Below are positions 45,501 to 57,700 of a DNA stretch of 64,000 bases, in pieces. This DNA is from Anoplopoma fimbria. Its lineage: Eukaryota; Chordata; Actinopteri; Perciformes; Anoplopomatidae. The notes beneath the pieces were generated by a model. The model did no database searches. It was not told the origin of the DNA and saw nothing but the letters and a program-made list of their open reading frames with translations. Position numbers and translations under genes: made by a program. Position 1 is the stretch's first letter, and each line of letters opens with the position of its first letter. The stretch is taken from assembly GCF_027596085.1 (NCBI RefSeq), contig NC_072452.1, positions 7,012,790 through 7,076,789 of the forward strand, in the 5' to 3' direction.

Positions 45501-48500
45501 ACCGAAATGGCAGGTAAATGACTGCAATTGAAATGTTCCTTTCTTGTCTCTTCACCTGAGGATAGAACGACACCGCTACGAGGCTGAGCGACACACATCT
45601 CTCGCCTGCTACCAAACAGCTCCCAACCAAAGAAGAAGAAATCTATTCTGCATGGTTTGCTGTATTTAGACTTGAGAAATTTTCTCAGAGTGCCTTTTAT
45701 CCTAGCAGGTGGTATGCATATTAGACATTTAGCTGGGATGAGAGGGGAAAACAGACGCACACCCTGCATGCACGCACACACACACACACACACAAATACA
45801 TATTCGATATAATAATGACCGGCGGGACTCTGCAGGAGTCTCGGCAGGACTGGGACAGCACGGAAGGATGCAGGGGAGGAACGACGAGGCAGAATTATTT
45901 TCGGCAGGAGAAACAGGAGGAGAAGTAATGGAATGGAATGGACAATCTGCCACAAAGACAGAAATGAAAAGAGGTACGAGAGAGGAAAAAAGGGATGGAA
46001 AATGATAGATGATGTTAGAATGTCACCTCCGTCGTTGTCTGTTCCATCACTGCAGTCAGTTTCCATGACAACGCTGCATCCAGGCCCACTCCATCCAGCC
46101 TGGCAGACGCAGCGCCAGCCGCTCTGCTCCAGGGTACAGCGCCCGTGCCCGCTGCACAACCCCGGGCAGCCGTCTGAAAAGGTGTGACCCATGTGCACAG
46201 GTGCGCACGAACACACACACACACACACACACAAAAACAAACACACACACACAAACACACATTTTGGGGCATTTGTGAGCGTGTCAGAGGAGCACATTAT
46301 GACATTTCTATCCTAAATAAAGATGAATTACCTTTCACAACGACGTCCAAGTCATGAGTAACTGTGAGGGAAAAAGAAAAAAAGGTGAGAATTGTGTAAC
46401 AGAAAGCAATTGTAGCAGTGACACCTTTTTGAATCCTAACATATTAATCAAAACATCAAAAGGAATAATCAAACACTCCCACATACACACACACACACAC
46501 AGCTCACCAATGTTACAGTGCTCTCCCTCCCAGCCAGGCTGGCAGATGCAGGTCCCGTCGTGGCACTGGCCATGTTCTTCGCAGCGAGGATGACACGCTC
46601 TCTGGTCGCACGCAGCGCCAATCCAACCCTCCTCGCACTGGCACTGGCCCTCGGAGCAAACGCCATGGCTGCCACATGGCACCGGGCACAGTTCTGCCGA
46701 AAACAGGTGGGTGGGGGATACGCGTGAGAAAGAAAAAAAAAAAACTTGCAAGTTCGAGAGTGAGGGAGGGAGGGACAATAAGAGGGAGGGGGAGCAAATG
46801 GAGGAATCGAGTGTAGGAAGGAAAGAAAGCGGTAAAAGAGGCACAGGGGAGTTGTAGAGGGGAAAAGTTAAAAAGAAAATTCTGGATTGGGGGTGAGACA
46901 CTGGAGATAGGTGAGAGAAAAAAAACTAGCGATAGGAGAGGATAACCTCAGAGACTAAAAAAAGTCTACTTTCTCACAAAACATAATCTTCCCACCTCTA
47001 ATAGCTGAGCTCCCTGAAGGAGGGGAATAGACTCATAATAACAGCCAAATGATTCGTATTTGCACCGCATATTTAAACTACAGGGACTCAAATTCAGCTC
47101 TATTACTCTTTTCTGACATTTTGATCAGATTTGGTCGGTATGTTAATACCCTTTCTCCCCCTTCATCTCTCCATCTTTGTCTCTGTCAGTTTTCTCTTTT
47201 CAGTATCCCTTTCCCTCCCTCTCCCTTGCAACAGCCCTTAAATTTCGTCCCTCCTCTTTTTATTTCCTCTCCTCAACGCTCCTCACCATCCAGCTCCCCC
47301 TCTCTCTCTTTCTCGCTGCAGAGGCAAAGCCTCATCCATCAGTAAAGAGAGCAAAGTGCTGGAGGCACACAAAGACTACTTATCCAGCTGCAGTAAAAAG
47401 TTATTTCAATTTAAATATACATAGTATGGAGAGGGAGGAAAAAAGTGGATTAAAGTTGGAGAGTTTTTCAGCTCTCTATTAGAATTACATTAGCTTAGCT
47501 ATGCTTCAACAAGACCAGGACGTAGCATTGCAGGATCCTTTTGATTAAAAGCCCGGCAGGTGGAGAGAGGCCGCTCATATCTCAGACACTCAGCCACGGT
47601 CTATCATTATCATGGGCTATATCACTATAATAAGGCGTGCACACACCTGAGAGAGGCGGCTAATGCCGATTGCCTGCAAATCATCGGTGTGCACGGTTAA
47701 GGCGGATCCTTCCCGACCACCAGCGTTCAGCTAGTGTGGCGGAAAAAGAGGAAAATCAGCGCTATAATGGCTATTTTCCTCTCTGTCAGTTTACACCTCA
47801 AGGACAAGGACACTCTCTCACTGTGTACCGCAGAGGGCCGCATTCTATATATTTGACACGAGAGAACATATGCTGTACTTTTCCTCTTACAATTCATAAC
47901 TCGCTGCCTTTTCTTTACTGTCGGTGTAGAATAGCTGCCTATCGAAGCAGGCAGAGTTTACTGAGTTCAAAGGAAGGTAGGTGTAGATGTAAGAAATCCT
48001 TTTACAGCTATATCTTACAACCACGCACTGACTAGTATAAAGCGCAATGGTAACCGGGTTCGCAATAAACATCAGCAAGCTTTTAAATGCCAAGCCGAAT
48101 GTTTCTCAGAGTGGCAATCTCTGAAAGGCCCTCGCAGCAAAGTGAGAATAGAGGTCTTTTTTCTTCGTTCCCCGCCTGCCTTTATTTTTCTCCCCTCATT
48201 TAGCTCAAGGGGACGTGTGTGAGTGTGTGTATATTTGTATGTGTATAAGCGTGTTGCACTTTGAATGCACAGTAAAGTGAGTGCTTTTGCAAGAGGGGTG
48301 GCTCCAGAGCGTCATGAGAGGAAATCTCATTTATGAACAGCATGAAGAGAGAGGAAAAAAACAACAAATGCATGCACACACATTTCACAGAGTGGCTCCG
48401 GTCCATATTTCTCTTTCGTGTCTATCAAATCCCAAGAAAATAGTATCTGGCAACACCATGCGTGCTACCACACTAGCACACTAACACTAGCGTTCAAGAG

Positions 48501-49070
48501 GTGTGTGGTGGCGATTTCCTGTTTTTTTTGTTTGTTTTCCATTTAGTTTTTTCTGTGGGTGAACAGTAATCCTCAGGTCTTACCAGTGTAACAGTCCGGC
48601 CCTGTCCAGTTGGGCTGGCAGGCGCAGGTGTCCGACTCAGGTAGATAGGTGCCATGTCCTGAACACTGCTCCTGACATGCTGGCAGCGGGTCATCGCAGC
48701 TTACTCCTGCCCAGCCTGCAGAGCACACACACTCCCCACGCACACAAACGCCGTGCCCGCCGCACTGAGGGTCCACACAGTCCACTGCAGGGAGAGAGAG
48801 AGAGAGAGAGAGAGAGGAGGAAAGGAAGAGCGAGAATGAGTCAGAGGTGAGAGGAGGGAGGGAAAGGGTGGGTGGATGGGGTGGGTAGTGGAGTTGGGGC
48901 GGTGGTGCTGGCCTCATTATAATCATCAGTTCACCGAGTATGAAAGCAGTGTTCTTTGCATCCCATCCAGGAGTTAACCACCCCAGCTACAATCCCTGTA
49001 TCTGTTCCACAACATTACACTTCATAGGACACTTAGAACTGAGGCTTTGATAAGGGGGTGAAATGGGTTG

Positions 49071-49158
<88 letters not shown>

Positions 49159-50860
49159 TCATGGTGGCACCGCTGTGTGTGTTAGTGTGTGTAATTACAG
49201 CTCTGAGCGCCAAGCCAAAGCTCAGCACAGTTCGGCTCAGCTCGGCTCCGCCGCTCAAGGTCAAACACCTGATTTAGTCTCTGCAGGCCGAGATACCGGA
49301 GGCAACAGCAGGGCAGTCTCTGGGACAGCTGTGCCATCAGGTTATCGTCAAGTGTAACATCATAATTGTTTTAGATATCATGGCTCTGTTTGTTTTCGCT
49401 AATTTATTGGCCGGTTTTACAATGGACAGTTGCAAGGGGAGGTTGTGACAAAGGCCCACGGCTGGTTTCCTGTACAACAGTGAGGCGCCTGGGCTACCTG
49501 AATCATTTATGGTCTGGTCGTTTCAACCCAAGGCCATTAAAACTCTCTTTACTTATAGGTTTATGTCTTAGCATCAATAATATAACAGCATTTACAGTAA
49601 ATAATAAATACACGTTCCATATATAGAGTGGTACAATTTCACATTGTTTAGGTTTTTAATAGTGATAAGTCTATAAGAACCATGTTGATAGGTAATGCTA
49701 TGCTTTAATATTGACATAAAACCGTATGAAGAAAAAAAAAAAAAAAAAAGTTATTACTATTCCATCCATTTGGGATGAAAAAGTTCTTGCCAACCTGGCT
49801 CTCGGCATTCTTCTGATCTAAAGAGGAAGTTTGATGTTGCCAAGGCGCTAACTGAACTGAACTGTTTTTGCTCGCTAAATCTGAACCATGAAAGGTCATG
49901 CTGAAGTAGCTACCAGCAGTTTCTGTTTGCCCTGTAATCATGAACATACAGACAACAGTCACCATGATTGCTCCGGATTTAGCAAAAATTTGAAATTGGA
50001 AGTGCTGCAGATACCAGCAGTATGTATGATTTATGTGCAATACAATTTGACAATGATGACACTGTTAAGATTAGGAGCAATGTATCTATATGGTAATTAT
50101 CGAAACTAAATTGATGCAAATTGCACCAATTAGGTTCAAAGTTAAAAATCTATGTTAAAGCTGCATTAATTGGGGCCAATTGATAAAGCAAAAACACAAC
50201 ACTGACCTATTATCACTTTAAAAAGCTGTTACGGCCCGTAAGTGTCTACGTTATTAGTTTAACTAAATTTCTCAGTAGCGTGGGGTTAGTGTTGCTGTTT
50301 TCTGAATCAAATAATTTTTCAGTAGCTTAGCTCTTTTATTATTCAAGTCTTTGGTAGCTTCGACACAAGCTACATTTTCCCAGACATTTCTGAAGCTTAA
50401 GCGCAGTAAGTTTAAATTGATGATCGTTGAATATACAATATAATTTAAATAGTTCATTATATATATATAAAACATAGACCTGGAATTAAATTGGTATAAT
50501 TATTATTGGTATAATAACTAAGAATATGCACGTTACCAGAGTAACTGGTAGTTTAGCTCACTATACTTTCTAAGTAGCTTTCCCAACACTGGTTACGGCT
50601 AACATGTTAGCAACTTTAGCATACATTTCTAAGTCGTGTTTCGCTCCACCTGATGAATGTAGGTCCAATATTCACTCTCCATTTAGCTCTGTTTTGGTCT
50701 CCACCAAATCACGAGGTAAATATCTGCCTCTTTAGCAGCTAAATATTCCATTATGTTCACTAGCTAGACGATAACTTTGTCTGCCTGCCGCTTGTTGTTA
50801 CGCAGGCTGTAAATAATAAAACCCTCATGCATTTTTTCTATGTAATAGGTTATATTTATC

Positions 50861-50915
<55 letters not shown>

Positions 50916-51479
50916 TGACTGATGGTCTTAGAATAGAGGGTGCTCTATGCTGTACAGATTGACTGATTTCACTTCCATAGAGCTGAGAGGGTTTGCAGTC
51001 GGGCAATAACTCTCTCTGGATTTGACACCAGGACAGACCCCTGTAGAAAAACACCATCATTTCATCCATAAAATATATACATAAAAATATTGATCAACGC
51101 AGCTTTAAAATAACCAAAAAACAGCTAAGTAACTTATTTAAATGTGTAAAAGTGGAGCCATCTTAGTTGTGCATGGATGACATCATGAGGTGTGTATTAC
51201 TCCTTTTGAGAGAGTAAAGCATCTTACCTTGTTCACAGTTAACCCCTTTGTATGCTGGACCGCATATGCATATTCCCTGGATGCAGGAGCCGTGGTTGGA
51301 GCAGGTGGGGTCGATACACTGACCTTCCTCCACGTTACATTCGGCCCCCTTCCAACCCGCCAGGCACACACACCTCCCTTTCTCGTACACGCCGTTGCCG
51401 CTGCACAACACAGGGCACGAATCTGCAACAGGACAAACACAGATTACTACCACGTACTCAGAGGCACACGCATGCAAAC

Positions 51480-51522
<43 letters not shown>

Positions 51523-51656
51523 ACACACACACGCGCAGTGCTGCAGTATATTAGCTGAGCGACCGCAGTAACCTGCCGTGAGTGGGGCTACGCTCTCTTA
51601 TCTCAGCTGGGCGCGGATTCAGCAAATCCTCAAGCAGCCTCTGTCTCCCTTTTATT

Positions 51657-51754
<98 letters not shown>

Positions 51755-54700
51755 CAGCTTATCCCTCACGCTGTTTCAATTTACTCAAGCACCACCTGAG
51801 CCCGGCTACCACGGCAACCCAGGAATTGTAGAAAATCCCCCCAACGTCACCTCACTTACTCTGAACAGGCCGTGAAAACAATCGTGAAAACGGAAGATTA
51901 GGGACGAGAGCATTAGGGGTTTATGGAATGAGGGTGGAAAGCAGAGCCATCTCCATGCAGAGATGGAGAGCCGTGTGGCTAATGCAATGACAGCCAGGTA
52001 GAATAAAGTCTGTGAGTATCTGATGACGCACTGACAGTTACACTCCAGTTAGACTCCTCATTGCAGCTGGAGGAGGCATGGCAGCTCCAGACTTCAAATG
52101 GATTAGAAAGACTATTCCAGAACGGACGGGCAATTTGTATTTCTTTTTTTTTTTCTTGGAGAATTTGCAGTGAAGACCCTATGTGTTCATGCGTGCGGGC
52201 ATGTGTTATGTGTTTGTTTGATCCTTTGTTAAAATCTAACACTCTGTGCACCCCACAGTTATAAATTCACACTTCACTTTTTTTCCCCTTTTTTTACAGC
52301 TCCTGCCAAAACTTGCTGTCTAACTTTTCAAAGGCAGAATATTATCGAGCGAGCAAATGAGCGAGGATGAGAGGGGAGGGAATGAATAAATGATGAGCGT
52401 AAATAAATCATGGAATGTGATATTATATCAGCTGTTTCTACACAATGAGACTGATACAACTACAATAATTTTTACAAAGAAAGACAGAGGCAGAGAGAGA
52501 GAGAGAATGAGAAAAAGAGATGGAGAGAGAGCAAGTGGGAGGGCGGATATACAGAGACAGAGAGAGGATCGAATGCTGTAGAGCTGTGACGATGACAGGG
52601 AAAGGTTGCAGTTTAAGGATGTTGTTCCATATTTTAAAACCAACAGCAACATGACAAGTACTGCCAGTTTCACCAAACAACAGCCTATGTGCCATAGCAC
52701 GCCATTGTTATTCCACTCTGCAAATTTTCGAGGTGTGAAGTTGCTGTCAATAGCCCTTCCTGCAAATGTTTCAAGTTAACATCTACGGTGGATGTGCCCT
52801 TTGAGTTGCTAGAGGGCTTTTAATGTGAAGCATTTGTACAGGAAGTGTTATGTTTTTTTTTGACAGCAACATAACTGTGTCAGAAAATCAGCAGAATGGA
52901 AGTGACGGGGGAAAAAGCCGGTGAATGAAAAACGTGAAGCCGATTTCTGTCGAAGAGGAGAAACTCAGAGAAGCAGAGTGGTGAGTATACATGACTCTGT
53001 TGCTGTACTCGTTTAATTGGTGATGTGGAAATTCAGATTGTACTGGATTTTTTATTTATCAAGAGCAAACAGCATCAACAGCAAATTGACACGGGAGCAC
53101 ATGGGAAAACAGGGAGAGGTCTAACTAAAACACAATTAAACATACTTAAAAAGGAGAAATAAGGAATAAAGTAATGCCTTTTTTTTTTTTTTTTAAAAGT
53201 AAAGACCTGATTCCTTCCCTGAGGTAAAGAAAGGTAAGAAAGGTAAAACAGTACGAAGTCGCTGTAAATATTCACTAATGGCCTGAAGACGTATTTACTG
53301 CTGTAAATAGTCCCTTGAAAAAATACTATTTAATCCTTTTTGAGTAACCTTTAAAAAAAGAAACCCTACATTTTTGAAGTTTTACAAAAAGTGACAGTAG
53401 AAATAAATGGGCTTTGGGCTGAGAGCCACAAACAAGGAAGGAAGGGCAAAAAGTAGTGTTGCTTTTTTTTTTTTTATCAAACATCTCTTACCTTTGGCAC
53501 AGTCGGGACCCAAGAAGCCAGCGAAGCAGTGACAGTGTCCGGCCACGCACTCTCCGTTTCCATTACAGTCTGTGGAGCAGCCATCCATTGAGTCTGCACA
53601 ACACAAACACCAACATTCACAAATCAGACATAAAAGGCAGAGAGAGAGAACAAAAAAAAAAAAGACTTGAAAATGTTCCACATGTAACTCCATAAGCCGG
53701 CACAGCTCTCTGTTATTGAATGAGATATCTGATAAGCAATGGATGGCTCCCCAGACTCAGGGGCTATATTAGATTAGTCTGATCCAGCTGCTATCACTCT
53801 CTGGGGAACGGCCAAGCACTCACTTACACTCAGTAGCACTAAGCACATTATACTGCATTACAGGTTGGAAAACACACAGCGCACGCAAATTTACAAACAT
53901 CAGGGCTTAATCAACAAACTGTTTACACGGACGCAGTTTGGAACGAGATTGAACAACATAAAATCTGACAGAGCGAGTGCACGAGTTAGCGGAGAGTGGC
54001 TGGAACTGCGTCGCTACACTAGCTACGCTCCCGGCGTGGCGAGGATCAATGTGGTGCTTGTTCCTACTAGTGCTTTTGTCTCATCTGGATACGTGCGTTG
54101 CATCTCGACCTTCTGTGGGCTACGAGCATTTCATCATATTCCTCCGCCGGACTTCAATTGGCTGCCTTTCCTTTTACTTCTCTCCTTTTTCCTCCCATTG
54201 ATATGTCCATCATGTCACATCTCATTTCCCAGGTACAAACAGCGTGGCAGAGATAGATAAAAAGGGAGAGCACTTTTAAGCCTTTTATGTCAGCTCTACA
54301 CCAGATGGAAGATTCTGCTGGAGGAGATGCCGGCAGAGTTAGGAGTTTCCAAACCGTGCTGCTGGTTGTCTGGGGCCTTGCGAGCTCTATCTAAGCGAGA
54401 TAGAGTAATTAAAATGGGTGTCGAGGATGTCATCCTCTATTTGACCCTCTGCCGTCCTGCTCTGCTCGGACGATAGGGGAATGGACTCCGGAGTCGAACC
54501 ACTGCAGTCCCCTGGCTCGCCCTGTTCAGGGAGCACGGATGACAACTCCTTCTGTGGCACGCACGCACACATTTACAAACACGTGCACGCAAAGTTATTA
54601 TGTCACACCCGCCTTGAGGCGCGTGTGACACATGCTAATGAGAAAGGCCCTGCCAGCAACCGGCAGCACAGCGTCATCCTCCACAGCGGCGCATCGCCAC

Positions 54701-57700
54701 GGAAACCAAAGTCATTTTCACCTCCGTCACCCGTCATCGTCGCTCTGATGGAGAGGAGTGGCAATCATCTTTTCTCCCACACTGTCAGGAAGACTCACAA
54801 ACCTTTACCCCCGTATGTGTCTCTTTCTTTCTTTCAAAAAAAAATAGATCCGATACACAAATTCCAGAATTGTATCTGGCACCAGACACATGCGACAGAC
54901 AAAAACTAGTCTGCAAGGTCACCGGGTTCTCTTTAATCCAGAGGAGATGATTGATCCAGAAGGCTCTGAGGGCTGCAAGATGCAGGGTTGTAACCGTGAT
55001 ATGAGCTCCGTATCTTTCAGGTCAATGTCTGAACTATAAAAAAATCTCTAGGCAATTAACAGGTAATGTATGCTGAGTCATGTCTTTATTTGTAACAGTA
55101 TATATGAAATGGCTGCTCAGCTAACACGAAGCATCCAGCCGTGAGCTAGCAACTTCTTTTTTTTGGTTTATCATATTTTTTGTTAAAAGTTCCAAGCATA
55201 TACATATATATGTATTGTGTGTGCGTGTGAGTGTGTGCACGTGTGAGAGCATCCATGAGACACCCGCTCGTTTCTTTCCACTGACAAAACCCTTTCCAGT
55301 TAGGAATCAGTCATGCCATAAGTTATTGCAGTTAAATGCTATTATAAAATGGGTGCTTCCAGCCAAGTGATCTGATTGGTCAAATAAGCATTGCAATTGT
55401 ACTTTATGAGCCTGTAAAGTTTCAGCCGTGCTTTACGACCCTTGGGCTTTATAAATTTATGAAAAAAATGAAATGGCTGCTCAGCTAACTAGAAGCATCC
55501 AGCCGTGAGCTGGCCACTTTTTTGTTTATCATCTGTTTTTGTTAAAAGTTCCAAGCATATACGGCATTTCTCACACCTTTGCTGGCAGTGGCGTAAAAGA
55601 TATAATATTCAAGAGGATGTGTGATGACAGCTGAAGTGTAGCAATTATGCATAATTAATAGCCCTGCAGGAAGCACCACTCTCTGCCTGGGTAGAGGCTG
55701 AGTAGAATTAAAGAAGATGGGGCTGGAGTGGAGGTGGCGGAATGACAGATATCATTAAGCCGGAGCTTTTGTGGGTCACATGTAAATGTCAATAATAGAG
55801 GAGGAAGATGAGGAGGAAAAAAAAGGTCATTTTTCTGCACCTGTTGCTGGTTTTTTTCTGTACAAAATGGAAATGTTTGAAAAAAAAAAATCCCATTTGA
55901 ATCCAGATAATGATATCTATTTTTAAATCAGCAGATGTTCTGCTCAACCTTCTTATTCTTTTTTTTTTTTTCAGAATTTTTATGTGAGACATTTAAACAA
56001 TATAGTCACAATCACTGAGCAATGCCTGTAGAGTGTATACACATATCAGAATATATTACAGGATATATATATCTATATGTATGTGTGTGTATGTGTGTGT
56101 GAGTGTGAGTGTGAGGTGGTCAGTCAACAGATGACAGAACAAGATAATGTGTTCTGACTGATACAGGTCAACAGACCAAACACATGCAGCTTTGATTGTT
56201 CTTCCACAACTTTTCTTTTGACCTTTATCGAGGTGATTATTATTATAGTGATCATCTCTGACAGCGTTTTCTATCTCATGTAATACACAGCATTACATAC
56301 ACACATAATTTGTCCCCTTGTTTCTAAAGAACCAAGCATATTCCTGTGCATCAGTTTCATCTCATGTATTGTTTTCCTATTCTTAATGTTCTCATATATT
56401 CCCTCATGTCATACTCATAGGCTCTATTGATTATATCTTATTTTATTTATTTATTTCCACAACATTCTTTTGTTATCCTCTTTATTTATACTCTTCGTTG
56501 TATCCAGTTACTATTTGCTGCGGAAAAGCTCAATTTCCCGACAGAGATCATCTCATTTCTCCCCCGTCTCCCCATGAAGCTGCACTCCGGGCGACAGCAC
56601 ACCGTGTCTCTTATTAGGATTTATTGTACTGTAGCTCAGTGGTTTTGATTTTCTGCCTCCGAAAAAACAAAGCAGGGTCTGTTTGTAGCCCTCGTTAGGG
56701 CTGTAAATGGGCGGCAGAATGCTCTCCGACATCAATCCATTAATATTATTTCCTCTTTCAAACCAAATCTCTTGATTAATTATTTGGACAACCTCGGTGG
56801 ACGAAATGCTGCTATTCTGAGCCCATCTGTTGTGTCTGTATTTGTTTTGATTATCCAAGTGGAAAAAGGATAGTCGAGCAACTTATTTAGTTGCTGCTGT
56901 TTCCTTGTTTAGCCTGAAACATCGGGACCCAAAATAGTGCTGGTATATTCCAGTCTTCATAGGCGACACGCGTGTCAACAAATGTTTGACAGCTCTGAAA
57001 TGAAATCTGTGTTTAGCTGTCGCATGCTGTCAGTCATTACATAAAAGACTCTGTCAATAAGATGTCTACAGTGCTGTGTTTTGGCACTGTTTACTGATTG
57101 GCTTACACCGTGGGCTGTTTAGAGGTCGGTGGTGCACATGTTTAGATTATGAGCATCCAGAGAGCTCAGTGATCCATATCATTCACTGAATAACACTAAA
57201 ACTAAATAATTCAAGTCCAGTTAGAGATCAAAATAAAAATAAGCCAAAATGGAGTTTCATGCAGTGCTTCTAATATCTATTCATCACCAGTAAGCTTTAT
57301 AATTGCCATATCACCTGTCTGCTACATAGAAATTACCAAGTGTCCACCCACGGTGTGATTTCTACATCCCCCAACACTATTATTTGTTGTTATTTCAACG
57401 CTGTATTCTTCTTAAAGACTACTGGACAAAGTGGGGGTGAAGAAACTGCCCCGCTAATGATCCACTTGATTCAGCCCCGTACTCTTGCATTATTCACATC
57501 CTTCAATTTACACTACTATCCGTGTGTGTCATAGCAATGAGCTGCAGTTAGCGAGCCCTGTCATTACCACAGGAGCTGTCCTCCCCTTTCTAACGGCTGT
57601 CTCTTGCCCATGCCAAGCTCCCTCTCATAATAGGAAAAAGTTCCCTCCAAATGTCAATGACTCTCAAACTCCTCTTGGCCGTGTCCTTATGTTGGAGCAA

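Larger units (their letters stand above)
48785..51227 (-). other. tenm1 intron w4-w5
   Basis: 2.4 kb. It holds a GA tract at the w5 acceptor, a long TG tract (49074-49157), a probable short repeat end (about 50260-50595) and a third copy of the dispersed element (50631-51108) interrupted by a TA tract. Confidence 0.85.
51423..53491 (-). other. tenm1 intron w3-w4
   Basis: 2.1 kb. It contains two CA tracts (51480-51532 and 51670-51752) and a purine-rich stretch at 52480-52570. No exon. Confidence 0.85.

Noticed and set aside
45455..46297. A 280-residue minus-strand reading frame as a separate gene
   Set aside because: Only the part at 46027-46173 is coding (EGF8, exon w8). The rest is intron read-through over CA repeats and the splice signals.
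48584..53593. Assignment to TENM2, TENM3 or TENM4
   Set aside because: The EGF array alone is ambiguous, but [21 protein letters not shown] and the [14 protein letters not shown] cluster favour TENM1. A phylogeny would settle it.
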